64,000 nt of DNA from RHKX01 sp963745755 (GTDB lineage Bacteria > Actinomycetota > Thermoleophilia > Solirubrobacterales > 70-9). Positions 1 through 9,722 of this stretch are shown here, one piece after another. Position 1 is the first letter of the stretch; each line of letters begins with the position of its first letter. Location: the NCBI GenBank assembly GCA_963745755.1, contig CAVUYP010000001.1, positions 992,001 to 1,056,000 of the forward strand. Reading direction: 5' to 3'. A model generated the notes under the pieces. It searched no databases and was not told the DNA's origin. It was given only the letters and a program-made list of their open reading frames with translations. Both the position numbers and the translations under genes were made by a program.

Positions 1-123
1 GATCGGCCGGCCGCAGCGGGAGCAGGCGACGCCGGTCTCGCGGTCGGGGTGTCGGTAGCAGGTGGCGATCGGGTGAGCGTATTCGACCGTCGTCGCCGGC
101 TTGTCCGGGCGGCCGGCGGTCAG
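1..123 (-). CDS. Rhomboid-type protein, N-terminal fragment (runs off the window edge)
   Basis: Only the first ~40 codons are present. They read ...ATCYRHPDRETGVACSRCGR..., a CxxH/CxxC zinc-finger (B-box-like) segment that commonly precedes the rhomboid intramembrane serine protease domain in actinobacteria. The transmembrane protease domain would lie beyond base 1. The start is unclear: the only start-like codon in frame is a CTG that overlaps the stop of the upstream anti-sigma gene, so a non-standard start or a local sequencing error is possible. The tight junction suggests co-transcription with the sigma/anti-sigma pair. The family call rests on the zinc-finger pattern alone. Confidence 0.5.
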   Translation of the reverse strand, partial: MTAGRPDKPATTVEYAHPIATCYRHPDRETGVACSRCGRPI

Positions 124-911
124 TCCATCACGGCGGTCAGCAGCGAGTTCTCGCTCGGATGCTGGCTGCCGCCCTTCGGCTCGCGGGTGACCATCACCCG
201 GCGGGCGTGGGAGAGGCCGTGCGGGATCGCGACGTCGCCGACGCCGTCCTCGGAGACGACGAAGACCGACGAGGGATGGACCGTCCCGCCGACGGCGCCG
301 CTGTCCTGGACCCACGCCTGGTAGACCTCGTCGGCGCCGGTCGGCGGCAGGTTCGTGACGTGCAGCATGCCGGCGTCGCCGCTGACCTCGAGCTCGCCGG
401 AGGCCGGCGAGGCGGGGCGCTCGGCGTTCGCCGTGAAGACCTCCTCGGGCTGGGCGCCGGCGCCGCCGTCGCGCAGCGCGTAGCCGGTGATCGCGGCGGC
501 GAGCAGCAGGAAGACGCCGAGCCCGACGAGGACCGGGCGCAGCGACAGCCCGCCGAGGATGCGGCGGCGGGCGGGCTGCGGGACGCCGCCGCGGGCGGCG
601 CGGCCGGGGTCGGCGGCGGAATCGATCATCGCCGACTCGCGCCCGACGACGTCCATGATCCGCGACTTCAGCGCCGGCGGCGGCGACTGCGGCGCGACCG
701 TGGCCGGCAGGACGTCGACGGCGGGCAGCATCCAGCGGAGCCGTTCGCTGCAGGCGTCGCAGCCGGCGAGATGGGCCTCGAGCGCCTCCCGCTCGGGCGA
801 TTCGAGGGCGTCGAGCGCATAGGCGGCGAGCTCGGCGTTCCAGCGCTCGCCGTGGGCGGCGCGGTCGTCGCCGGCCGCGAAGCCTTCGTTGTTCCCGCGG
901 CGCTCGCTCAT
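120..911 (-). CDS. rskA: Anti-sigma-K factor RskA-like membrane protein
   Basis: This 263-aa protein probably holds the adjacent ECF sigma factor inactive at the membrane. The N-terminus carries an anti-sigma zinc-binding pattern, HxxxCxxC at about residues 47-54 (HLAGCDAC). One transmembrane helix follows at about 125-146. The extracytoplasmic C-terminal half has the RskA-domain pattern (VYQAWVQDSG near 195 and VTREPKGGS near 245). Its ATG overlaps the sigma stop codon as ATGA, which implies translational coupling. RskA is normally cleaved by membrane proteases, and the next gene downstream begins like a rhomboid. The symbol is by family resemblance; the input signal is unknown. Confidence 0.85.
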   Translation of the reverse strand: MSERRGNNEGFAAGDDRAAHGERWNAELAAYALDALESPEREALEAHLAGCDACSERLRWMLPAVDVLPATVAPQSPPPALKSRIMDVVGRESAMIDSAADPGRAARGGVPQPARRRILGGLSLRPVLVGLGVFLLLAAAITGYALRDGGAGAQPEEVFTANAERPASPASGELEVSGDAGMLHVTNLPPTGADEVYQAWVQDSGAVGGTVHPSSVFVVSEDGVGDVAIPHGLSHARRVMVTREPKGGSQHPSENSLLTAVMD

Positions 912-1525
912 GTCGTCTCCAGCATCCCGTCCGGCGAGATCGACTCGGCGATCTGCACCCTGATCTTCTCGAGCCCGAGTCGCATCCGCCCCTTCACGGT
1001 GCCGAGCGGCATGCTCAGCATCTCGGCGATCTCGGAATGGCTGAAGCCACCGAAGTAGGCGAGCTCGATCACCCGCGACTGGTCGTCGGGAAGGCTCTCG
1101 AGGGCGCCGCGCAGCTCCCGTGACGTCTCGCGGCGGATCGCCTCGTCCTCGGTCGCCTCGTCGGCGGGTCGCGCCTCGAGCACGGCGTCGTCGTCCTGGT
1201 CGAGCTTCGGGGCGCGACTGCCGCCGCGGCGAAGCGCATCGATGGCGCGGTTGCGGACGACGCTGAGAACCCAGCTGCGGACGCTGCCGCGGGCGCGGTC
1301 GAAGCGGGCGTTGCTGCGCCAGATCGACAGGAAGGCCTCCTGGGCGACGTCCTCGGCGCCGTTGCGATCGCCGACGATCCGATAGGCGAGCGAGAACGCG
1401 GCGCCGCCGTGGCGGTCGTAGAGGACCTCGAAGGCGTGCGCCTGCTTGCGGTCGACGTGAGCCATCAGCTCCTCGTCGGCGAGCCGTTCGAGGCGGGCGG
1501 TCGTCGGATCGGTGGGTGCCGGCAT
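908..1525 (-). CDS. sigK: ECF sigma factor, SigK-like
   Basis: This 205-aa ECF sigma factor has region 2 at about 30-100 (FEVLYDRHG, then AEDVAQEAFLSIWR) and region 4 at about 145-200 (ALESLPDDQSRVIELAYFGG, then GTVKGRMRLGLEKIR). The start is placed at ATG 1525 because a -10-like TATGTT ends seven bases upstream, suggesting a leaderless mRNA; an in-frame ATG 12 nt earlier is possible. Its stop overlaps the RskA-like start, the usual sigma/anti-sigma operon. SigK/RskA in mycobacteria controls envelope genes; the target set here cannot be read from the sequence. Confidence 0.88.
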   Translation of the reverse strand: MPAPTDPTTARLERLADEELMAHVDRKQAHAFEVLYDRHGGAAFSLAYRIVGDRNGAEDVAQEAFLSIWRSNARFDRARGSVRSWVLSVVRNRAIDALRRGGSRAPKLDQDDDAVLEARPADEATEDEAIRRETSRELRGALESLPDDQSRVIELAYFGGFSHSEIAEMLSMPLGTVKGRMRLGLEKIRVQIAESISPDGMLETT

Positions 1526-1532
1526 CGAAATC

Positions 1533-1542
1533 AACATACGCT
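1533..1542. promoter_or_regulatory. Divergent leaderless -10 boxes for the ECF sigma gene and the DUF4383 gene
   Basis: On the minus strand TATGTT ends 7 nt before the sigma ATG at 1525. On the plus strand TACGCT (1537-1542) ends 9 nt before the ATG at 1552. The two hexamers overlap, so RNA polymerase probably cannot fire both ways at once. Confidence 0.5.
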
Positions 1543-1551
1543 GTCGGGGCG

Positions 1552-2056
1552 ATGGCGGATCAATCCGATCAGCGACGCGACTCGGAGGGGGGCGAAGCCG
1601 GCCCGGCGCGCCTGTTCGCGCTCGCGGCGGGGATCCTGCTGTCGCTGCTCGGCGTGCTCGGGTTCTTCTACGACGCCGGCTTCCACACCGGCACCGAGCT
1701 GGCGGCCGACGACGTCGCCGGGATCATCGTCGTCAACGGCTGGCGCAACGTCGTCTACCTCGTCACCGGGCTGCTGGCGCTCGGGTTCGCCCGGCGCCGT
1801 CCGCGGCCGACCGCGGCGGCGCTCGGCGGCCTTCTACCTCGCCTTCGGCCTCTGGGGCCTGGCCGAGACCGACCACGACATCGGCTCGATCCTCGAGGTG
1901 CTGCCGCTCACCGACAACGACAACGTCTTCCACCTCGCGATCGGCGCGCTCGGCGCGCTCGCCGCACTCGCCGACGGCCCGCTGCCGAAGCTGCCGACCC
2001 CGCCGAAGCGGGCGAAGCGCCGCGCGAGGGCGGCGTCTAACCGATCGCGCGCCTGA
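1552..2056 (+). CDS. DUF4383-family membrane protein (frameshifted in this sequence)
   Basis: The first frame encodes a hydrophobic segment (ILLSLLGVLGFFYDAGF) and a second helix (RNVVYLVTGLLALGFARRR). The protein then continues in another frame as AFYLAFGLWGLAETDHDIGS and DNVFHLAIGALGALAALAD, which match the third and fourth helices of DUF4383 proteins. Removing one base near 1828 restores a single frame of about 167 aa, normal for the family. The function of DUF4383 proteins is unknown. The 3' end overlaps the convergent gene at 2037-2369. A +1 sequencing error is the simplest explanation, given similar errors elsewhere in the window; real inactivation is possible. Confidence 0.65.
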
Positions 2057-2369
2057 TCCCGTCGGCGAGGCCGCGCAGGCCCTCGCCGCGGCGGCGGCGG
2101 CGGACCTCGATCAGGACGAGGGCGGTGCCGGCGACGCCGCCGACGGCGGCGGCGGCGACCGGGCGGACCCAGTTGCGCGGGTCGCGCAGCGCCTGAAGCT
2201 CGGTCTCGGTCAGCTCGTCGGCCCACCAGGCGAGCTCGTCGGCGGCGGCGCCGGTCAGCTTCGAGAGCGTCGTCTCGACGCGACCGCCGAGCCGCTCCGG
2301 CGGCTCGATCGGGCGCAGCGCGTCGGCCAGCAGCCGCTCGAGGTCGTCGGACTCCAGTCGCTCACTCAT
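2037..2369 (-). CDS. Small single-pass membrane protein linked to an ECF sigma factor
   Basis: This 110-aa protein has an acidic N-terminal half (about 1-65), a tryptophan pair (LAWWADELTE), one hydrophobic helix near 70-90 (VRPVAAAAVGGVAGTALVLI) and a basic tail (RRRRRGEG). The ATG lies inside the last codons of the upstream ECF sigma gene with an 8-nt overlap, so the two are translationally coupled. I recognise no family. By position and topology it could be an anti-sigma factor, although it lacks the HxxxCxxC zinc motif. Confidence 0.6.
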   Translation of the reverse strand: MSERLESDDLERLLADALRPIEPPERLGGRVETTLSKLTGAAADELAWWADELTETELQALRDPRNWVRPVAAAAVGGVAGTALVLIEVRRRRRGEGLRGLADGIRRAIG

Positions 2370-2958
2370 CGCCGGCCTCCGTCAGCTCCAGCTCCTCCTC
2401 GAGCTGCTTGATCGCGCGATGGATCAGGACCTTCGTCGCTCCGTCGCTGCGACCGAGGGCACGGGCGATCTCGCGGTTCGACATCCCCAGCGAGAAGCGC
2501 ATGATCAGCGCCTCGCGGCGGTCCTCCGAGAGCCGCTCGAGGCCGGCCATGACCTCGCGCATCCGCTCCCGTCCCTCGACGACCCGCTCGGTCCCGTGCG
2601 GGTGCTCGATCGGCTCGACGTTGTCGAGCGCCGCGGTCGGGCGCCGCGAGCGGTCGCGGTGGTAGTTGGCGGCGAGGTTGTGGGCGATCCGGATCAGCCA
2701 CGGCCGCAGCGGCCGGCCCGCCGACTCGCGGCGGGCGCGCTCGAAGTGCCGGTAGGCCTGCAGGAAGGTCTGCTCGGTGAGGTCCTCGGCGTCGTGGTGG
2801 TTGCCGATCCGGTAGTAGCAGTACGAGTAGACGTCGCGCAGATGCTCGCGGTAGAGCGCCTCGAAGGCGCGATCGAGCTCCGGCTTGCCGACGCCGGCCG
2901 GGTTGCCGTTGCCGGCCGCGGTCGCGGCCGGGTCGATGCTGCTCGAACTCTCCTTCAC
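2362..2958 (-). CDS. ECF RNA polymerase sigma factor
   Basis: This 198-aa protein has sigma-70 region 2 at about 30-100 (FEALYREHLRDVYSYCYYRI, HDAEDLTEQTFLQAYRHF) and region 4 at about 135-190 (LSEDRREALIMRFSLGMSN, GRSDGATKVLIHRAIKQLEE). The GTG start is favoured because a perfect -10-like TACGCT ends six bases upstream, predicting a leaderless mRNA. It is co-transcribed with the overlapping small membrane protein. Targets and the inducing signal are unknown. It is a different lineage from the SigK-like factor 0.8 kb away. Confidence 0.85.
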   Translation of the reverse strand: MKESSSSIDPAATAAGNGNPAGVGKPELDRAFEALYREHLRDVYSYCYYRIGNHHDAEDLTEQTFLQAYRHFERARRESAGRPLRPWLIRIAHNLAANYHRDRSRRPTAALDNVEPIEHPHGTERVVEGRERMREVMAGLERLSEDRREALIMRFSLGMSNREIARALGRSDGATKVLIHRAIKQLEEELELTEAGDE

Positions 2959-2964
2959 CGGGCA

Positions 2965-2970
2965 AGCGTA
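2965..2970 (-). promoter_or_regulatory. Leaderless -10 box (TACGCT) of the second ECF sigma gene
   Basis: The hexamer ends exactly 6 nt before the GTG start, the spacing seen at many genes in this window. Confidence 0.5.
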
Positions 2971-2989
2971 GTGCGGGGCGCGGCCGCGC

Positions 2990-4590
2990 TCACGCCGCGG
3001 TCCTCGCCCGCTCGGCCCGGCGCAGGCCCTCGACCCACTCGATCGCGGTCAGATCGCCGTCGATCAGCGCCGCCAGCCCGCTCAGGCCCTCGGCGTCGAC
3101 GCCGGCCCCCTCGACGGCCGCTGCGATCAGCGGCACCGAGTCGAGGCCCTCCGAGGCCTGGCCGATCCGGTCCGGGATCTGCGCGGCCGGGACGCCGCTG
3201 CCGAGCAGCTCGCCGGCGCGGCGGTTGCGGCTGCCGGGGGCGAGGATCGTCGCGGTCAGGTCGCCGATCCCGGCAAGGCCCGCGAACGTCTCCGCGGAGC
3301 CGCCGCGCATGATCGCGTAGGCCGAGCACTCACGCCAGATCTCGGCGGCGGCGATGCCGGCGGCGTTGAGGCCGTGCGGCGCCGCGGCTGCGGCGGCCAG
3401 CGAGGCGGCGTTCTTGGCGGCGCCCGCCATCTCGACGCCGACGACGTCGGCGCTGCGCTCGCAGATCAGCCCGGCCCGGTCGAAGACGTCGCCGAGCTGA
3501 GCGCGCAGGTCCTCGTCGCGGCTGGCCAGCGCCAGCGCCGCCGTCCCCGAGGCGGCCTCCTTGGCATGGGCGGGGCCGCCGAGCGCGGCGACGGCGCGCG
3601 AGCGGATCCGCTCGTCGACGTACTCGCTGGGCAGGGTCCCGAGCGGCGGCACCAGGCCCTTGCTGAGCAGCAGCACCGCGGTCCGCGACCCGATCCGGTC
3701 CGACAGCGAGCCGACCGCGGCCGGCAGCGACGCCGAGGGCACGGCGAGGCAGACGAGGTCGAGGCCGGCGACCTCGATGTCGGCGGCGCGCTTGACCGTG
3801 ATCGAGTCGGCGAGGGTGATCCCGGGCAGGTAGGAGTTCTCGCGATCGGCGGCGACCCGCTCGGCCTGCTCGGCGGTCCGGCAGCCGAGCTGGACCTCGA
3901 CGCCGCCGCGGGCGAGCAGCACCGCGACCGCGGTGCCCCAGCTGCCGGCGCCGATCACCGCCGCCTTGCGCATCGGCGGCAGGCCGCCGAGCCATTCCCA
4001 CTGCAGCTCGATGTTCGGCCAGATCCGCGTCGTCACCGTCGCCGCCAGCGACGGCGAGGGGTTCTCGGTCCGCGGGAACGTCATCGAGCGGCCGGCCCGC
4101 ATCCGCACCCGGCGCGGGCGGATCTTCCAGCCGTCGCGGACGTGCTCGGAGCCGTGCACTGCGACCGGCAGCACCGCCGCGCCCGACTCGAGCGCGAGCC
4201 GGCCGACGCCGCGGTGCGGGACCGCGAGCGAGCCGCGCCGGATCCGCGTCCCCTCCGGGAAGATGCAGAGCGCGCCGCCGCGCTCGAGGATCCGCCGCGA
4301 GGTCTCGAGCGTCTCGAGTCGGCCTCGCCGCGGCGGACCGGGTAGGCGCCGAGCCGGCTCAGGATCCAGCCCTGCCAGGCGGGCTCGAAGAGCTCGACCT
4401 TGGCGACGTAGTGCATCGGCCGCTTCCAGGGCAGCATCGTCCCGAGCACGAACGGGTCGAGGAAGCTGCGGTGGTTGGAGGCGACGATCAGCCCGCCCTC
4501 GACGCGGGCATGCTCGCGGCCGAGCCGCTTGAGCCGAAACCAGATCAGGAACGCCGGCTGCAGGAAGATCCGGGCGACGACGTAGAGCAC
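2990..4590 (-). CDS. gpsA: Fused 1-acylglycerol-3-phosphate acyltransferase (PlsC) and glycerol-3-phosphate dehydrogenase (GpsA)
   Basis: The N-terminal domain (about residues 1-205) is PlsC-like, with the NHxSxxD box (NHRSFLDPF) and FPEGTR. The C-terminal domain (about 327 aa) is GpsA, with the dinucleotide-binding AVIGAGSWGTAVA and the motif VEMAGAAKNAASLAA. GpsA reduces dihydroxyacetone phosphate to sn-glycerol-3-phosphate, and PlsC makes phosphatidate. No stop codon lies between them: the PlsC tail (QWEWLGGLPP) runs straight into MRKAAVIG. One base is missing near 4315, breaking the PlsC part into two frames. The start may be GTG 4590, or about GTG 4747 if another indel is allowed, because the sequence upstream (SERIGSDRISAYHEYTRTKG) looks protein-coding. 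A separate gpsA start at ATG 3973 cannot be excluded. Confidence 0.75.
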
Positions 4591-4806
4591 CCAGTTGACG
4601 CCCTTCGTGCGGGTGTACTCGTGATAGGCGCTGATCCGATCCGAGCCGATCCGCTCCGACGCGCCGGTCCGCGGCGCCTTCCGCGGCTTCTCGGTGACGC
4701 TGCCGGAATCGGCCCCGACCCTTCCCTGTCGCTCCCTTGTCGGACACCGCGAAGCGGTACACGGGGCGCCGCGGGCAGTTACAGCGGCAACGGCCCCGGC
4801 CGGCCC

Positions 4807-4812
4807 TATTCT
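4807..4812 (+). promoter_or_regulatory. -10 box of the tRNA-Thr gene
   Basis: TATTCT lies 11 nt before the first base of the tRNA, the usual distance for a tRNA promoter with a short leader. No convincing -35 box is visible. Confidence 0.4.
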
Positions 4813-4823
4813 GAAGCGGTCCC

Positions 4824-4896
4824 GCCGGAGTAGCTCAGCTGGCAGAGCGCGTGATTTGTAATCACGAGGTCACGGGTTCGATCCCCGTCTCCGGCT
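4824..4896 (+). tRNA. tRNA-Thr (anticodon UGU)
   Basis: The acceptor stem GCCGGAG pairs fully with CTCCGGC. The D arm reads AGCTCAGCTGGCAGAGC. The anticodon stem CGTGA/TCACG closes the seven-base loop TTTGTAA, giving anticodon TGT (reads ACA/ACG, threonine). The T arm contains GGTTCGATCC. The discriminator base is T and CCA is not encoded. A strong hairpin terminator follows about 75 bases later. Confidence 0.97.
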
Positions 4897-4970
4897 TCGG
4901 GCGGGCGCTGAGAGCGCTCAATGGCGTCGGGCGATCCCGACCGAAGCCCGAAACCCGGCCCCGGACGCGC

Positions 4971-4996
4971 CGAAGGCCGGGCGAACCCGGCCTTCG
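4971..4996. terminator. Hairpin terminator between tRNA-Thr and sigH
   Basis: An 11-bp perfect stem CGAAGGCCGGG/CCCGGCCTTCG closes a CGAA tetraloop. It lies between convergent transcription units and could terminate both. There is no long T-tract, as is common in high-GC actinobacteria. Confidence 0.7.
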
Positions 4997-5030
4997 CGCG
5001 CGTTGGCCAATTGGAGGAGCCGAACCGGTG

Positions 5031-5717
5031 CTAGTGGAGCACCTCGCGCGACGCGAGGTGGGTCGAGACCTTGCGCTTGACCCGCTGCAGGGCGTTGTCG
5101 ACGGTCTTCGTGTCGCAGGCGAGCCGCTCGGCGATCTCCTCGTAGGAGCGCCCGTCGAGGTAGCAGGTCAGCACCTCGCTCTCGAGCTCGGAGAGCACCG
5201 AGGTCAGGCACTCGACGAGGCTGCCCAGCTCCTCGGTCGAGATCACCTTGCTGGCCGGATCCTCGACGCGCGAGCCGGGGAGGATCTCCTCCAGGGTCGA
5301 CTCGCCGTCGCCGGCTGCCGTCGGCGACGTCGCGAAGCTGATCGACTGGTTCAGCGGCGCGTGCTTGTTGCGGCTGGCGGTCTTCACCGCCGTGATCATC
5401 TGCCTGGTGATGCAGAGCTCCGCGAAGTTGCGGAAGCTCGACTCGCGGTCGGTGCGGAAGTCGCGGATCGCCTTGTAGAGGCCGACCAGTCCCTCCTGGA
5501 TGAGATCGTCGGACTCCCCGCCGAGCAGGAAGTACGAGGACGCCTTGAGGCGGACGAAGCCCCGGTAGCGCCGGACGATCCGGTCGTAGGCGACGCTGTC
5601 GCCACGTTTTGCCTGTGCGACGAGATAGGCGTCGTTGAGCTCTCCGGCGGCTTCGCCTCCACGCGTCTGCTTCGACGTCGCCGAGATCCGCGGGAACTCC
5701 TGGGTCATTGCTGCCAC
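5031..5717 (-). CDS. sigH: Sigma-70 family factor of the Bacillus SigH (Spo0H) type
   Basis: This 228-aa protein closely resembles Bacillus SigH. Region 2 reads YRGFVRLKASSYFLLGGES, DDLIQEGLVGLYKAIRDFR and FAELCITRQMITAVKTASRN; region 4 reads YLDGRSYEEIAERL and TVDNALQRVKRK. The GTG start has GGAGG seven bases upstream. It ends the same gene block as in Bacillus (cysS-rlmB-sigH). In Firmicutes SigH drives stationary-phase and early sporulation genes; no endospore genes are seen here, so its role in this lineage is probably a different stationary or stress response. A -35/-10 promoter and a structured leader precede it. Confidence 0.88.
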   Translation of the reverse strand: MAAMTQEFPRISATSKQTRGGEAAGELNDAYLVAQAKRGDSVAYDRIVRRYRGFVRLKASSYFLLGGESDDLIQEGLVGLYKAIRDFRTDRESSFRNFAELCITRQMITAVKTASRNKHAPLNQSISFATSPTAAGDGESTLEEILPGSRVEDPASKVISTEELGSLVECLTSVLSELESEVLTCYLDGRSYEEIAERLACDTKTVDNALQRVKRKVSTHLASREVLH

Positions 5718-5862
5718 GTGCTCTCCTCCAATAGGGGCCGTGGCGCCTTACCTCCCCAGGCGCCTCAATCTTCAACTGCCAAGCAGGGCCTCCCGAACTG
5801 TGAACCTTTAGTTCAGCCTTACTTGATGTCCGGCACTCTATCCGCCGGCGGAGTTCTGTCAA
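5718..5862 (-). promoter_or_regulatory. sigH promoter and structured leader
   Basis: On the minus strand a consensus -35 TTGACA (5857-5862) is separated by 16 bp from a -10 TAGAGT (5835-5840). The predicted leader of about 110 nt contains an inverted repeat TGAAC-N5-GTTCA (5801-5815) and then a GGCGCCT/AGGCGCC hairpin (5742-5764), before the GGAGG ribosome site. Either element could control SigH synthesis. Confidence 0.6.
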
Positions 5863-5951
5863 CCCGAACCTGCGAATTCCTGCAACTTTCCTTGCACCGG
5901 GTGGTTTCCGTCCGCCCCCGCCGCTAGGAACGCAGGAGCTCATTTCTGGCC

Positions 5952-6623
5952 TCAATCGGCTTGCGAATGGGCTTCTGCGACCGCGAAGAGGAGCACCGCG
6001 GCGGCCGCGGAGACGTTCAGCGACCCGACCCGGCCGACGGTGGGGATCGCGACCAGCTCGTCGCAGGAACCGGCGACCCGGGGTCGCAGGCCCCCTCCCT
6101 CGGCGCCGAGGATGATCACAACCCTCCCCTCGTAGTCGAGGGTTTGGTAGCTGGTTTCGGCGTCGCCGTCGGCACCGTAGACCCAGGCGCCGGCCTGCTT
6201 GGCGGACCCGATCCAGTCGGTCAGGTTGCGGACCCGGGCGATCGGCAGATGCTCGACGGCGCCGGCCGATGCCTTGCAGGCGGCGGCGGTGACGGCGGCG
6301 GCGCGGCGCTCGCAGATGACCACGCCGGCCGCTCCGGCGGCCTCGGCACTGCGGCAGATCGCGCCGAGGTTGCGCGGGTCCTGAACCTGGTCGAGGGCGA
6401 CGACGAACGCGTCCGCGGCCGCGAGCAGGGCTCCCGGGTCGGCGTACGGATAGGGATCGGCCTCGGCGACGATGCCCTGATGATCCGGCGAACCGGCCAG
6501 CCTGGTCAGCTCCGCCGCCGCGGTGTCGTCGCTCGTCCAGACCCGATGGACGCGGCGGCGGCCGCGCTGCGCCTCGCGGACCGGGTTGCGGCCGTAGATC
6601 AGATCGCGGGCCGGCGGGCCCAC
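5952..6623 (-). CDS. rlmB: 23S rRNA (guanosine-2'-O)-methyltransferase RlmB/TrmH family
   Basis: This 223-aa SPOUT methyltransferase has an N-terminal substrate-binding domain (LIYGRNPVREAQRG at about 8-21) and the three TrmH motifs: LDQVQDPRNLGAICRSAEAA, VVIILGAEGGGL and IPTVGRVGSLNVSAAAAVLL. The start is placed at GTG 6623, one base after the cysS stop, so the genes are tightly coupled. It methylates a guanosine in 23S rRNA using S-adenosylmethionine. Position between cysS and sigH is conserved in Firmicutes. Confidence 0.9.
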   Translation of the reverse strand: MGPPARDLIYGRNPVREAQRGRRRVHRVWTSDDTAAAELTRLAGSPDHQGIVAEADPYPYADPGALLAAADAFVVALDQVQDPRNLGAICRSAEAAGAAGVVICERRAAAVTAAACKASAGAVEHLPIARVRNLTDWIGSAKQAGAWVYGADGDAETSYQTLDYEGRVVIILGAEGGGLRPRVAGSCDELVAIPTVGRVGSLNVSAAAAVLLFAVAEAHSQAD

Positions 6624-6624
6624 C

Positions 6625-8004
<1,380 letters not shown>

Positions 8005-8024
8005 CCCCCGCGATGCTATTCGCC

Positions 8025-9722
8025 CTACCCCAGCTCCCGCTTCAGCACCTTGCCGGTCGGGTTGCGCGGCAGCTCGTCCATGAACTCGACCTCGCGGGGG
8101 ACCTTGTAGCGGGCCAGGTTCTCCTTGACGTAGTCCTTGACGGCGGCCTCGTCGAGGTCGGCGCCGGAGCTGGTGACGACGAACGCCTTCAGGCGCTGGC
8201 CGAACTTCTCGTCGTCGACTCCGATCACCGCCGCCTCGTCGATCGCCTCGTGGTTGGCGAGCAGGTCCTCGACCTCGCGGGGGAAGACGTTCTCGCCGCC
8301 GGAGACGATCATCTCGTCGTCGCGGCCGTCGATGAAGAGGCGCCCGTGCTCGTCGTAGTGACCGACGTCGCCGGAGGACAGCATCCCGTCGACGACGTCC
8401 TTGCTGCCGCCGCCGGTGTAGCCCTCGAAGGAGATCTCGTTGCCGACGAAGATCCGCCCCGACTCGCCGTCGGGGAGCGGCCTGCCGTGCTCGTCGAGGA
8501 TCTTGACGTCGGTGCCGTGCGGCGGCCGCCCCGACGTCCCCGGTGCCGTCCGCATGTCCTCCGGCGTCGCGATCGTCGCCCAGCCGACCTCGGTGGATCC
8601 GTAGAAGTTGTAGAGGTTGTCCCCGAAGGCGTCCATCCAGCGGGTCGCGAGGTCGCCGGGCAGCGCCGAGCCGCTGGCGGCGGTGATCCGCAGGCTCGGC
8701 AGCTCGTAGCGGTCGAGCACCTCCTGATCGAGCTCCATGATCCGCTGCAGCATCACCGGGACGACGACGAGGACGTCGGCGTCATTGTCGGCGACCATCT
8801 TCAGCGTCGCCTCGGGATCGAACCGGCGCCGGAGCACGTAGCTCGACCCGAGCGCCAGCCCGAAAGCGAAGTTGAGGAATCCCCAGGAGTGGAACAGCGG
8901 CGCCGCGATCACCGTCGTGCGCTCGGTCCGCATCGGGATCTTCGAGAGCAGGATCGCCAGCGGCCCCAGCGACTCAGGCGATCCGCGCTGCGCGCCCTTC
9001 GGCGTTCCGGTCGTCCCCGAGGTGAGGATCACGAACCGGCTCGGCTCGTCGGGCGGATCGAGCGGGGCGTCGGAGTTGCGGGCGATCGCGTCCTCGGCGT
9101 TCCGGCGGTCCCCCTCGTAGTCGTCGTCGACCCAGGAGACGATCCGGGTCAGCTCCGGATCCTCGCCCTCGGCGCCCTCGAGGAGGTTCTCGAACTCGGA
9201 GTCGTAGATCACCGCCTGCGGCTGCTCGCGCTCGATCACGCCGAGCAGCTGCGGACGGGCGAAGTCGGTGTTGAGCAGCAGCACCGAGGCGCCGAGCTTC
9301 GCGCAGGCGAACATCGCGTCGGCGAACCCGCGGTGGTTGCGGCACATGATCGCGACCGAATCCTCGCTCGAGACGCCGGCTCTGATCAGCGCCCGGGCGA
9401 GCGCGTTCGAGCGCTTGTCGAGATCGGCGAAGCTGACCTCGCCGAGCTCGTCGACGAGGGCGACGTCGTCGGGGCGGCGGGCTGCCGCGGCGACGATCCC
9501 CGCGGCCGGCGACGCTCCCCAGCGGCGAACCGCCTGGCCGACGGCCAGCAGATCCCCCGGTCCCATCGGCTTGATGATCCCCGCCTCGACGAGGACCCTG
9601 AGGTTGAAGGGCAGGTCGGCGAGGCTGCCGAGCTGCCCGATCCGGACCCGGCGGATCGCTCCGCCGATCGCGCCGGTGATGCTGTTGATCGCTCCTGCCA
9701 CGGCGACCGGCAGCCTATTCAC
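8025..9722 (-). CDS. Acyl-CoA synthetase, AMP-forming (FadD-like)
   Basis: This 565-aa ANL-superfamily enzyme has an unusual ~80-aa N-terminal extension, then the adenylation signature LTSGTTGTPKGA, the motif FYGSTEVGW, the hinge GDVGHYDEHGRLFIDGRDD and the C-terminal lysine motif PRNPTGKVLKREL. These steps form acyl-AMP and then acyl-CoA. The carboxylate substrate cannot be read from the sequence; a medium or long fatty acid is a guess. The ATG overlaps the ispF stop by 8 nt, so it is co-translated with isoprenoid genes, although the enzyme itself has no known part in that pathway. Confidence 0.85.
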   Translation of the reverse strand: MNRLPVAVAGAINSITGAIGGAIRRVRIGQLGSLADLPFNLRVLVEAGIIKPMGPGDLLAVGQAVRRWGASPAAGIVAAAARRPDDVALVDELGEVSFADLDKRSNALARALIRAGVSSEDSVAIMCRNHRGFADAMFACAKLGASVLLLNTDFARPQLLGVIEREQPQAVIYDSEFENLLEGAEGEDPELTRIVSWVDDDYEGDRRNAEDAIARNSDAPLDPPDEPSRFVILTSGTTGTPKGAQRGSPESLGPLAILLSKIPMRTERTTVIAAPLFHSWGFLNFAFGLALGSSYVLRRRFDPEATLKMVADNDADVLVVVPVMLQRIMELDQEVLDRYELPSLRITAASGSALPGDLATRWMDAFGDNLYNFYGSTEVGWATIATPEDMRTAPGTSGRPPHGTDVKILDEHGRPLPDGESGRIFVGNEISFEGYTGGGSKDVVDGMLSSGDVGHYDEHGRLFIDGRDDEMIVSGGENVFPREVEDLLANHEAIDEAAVIGVDDEKFGQRLKAFVVTSSGADLDEAAVKDYVKENLARYKVPREVEFMDELPRNPTGKVLKRELG

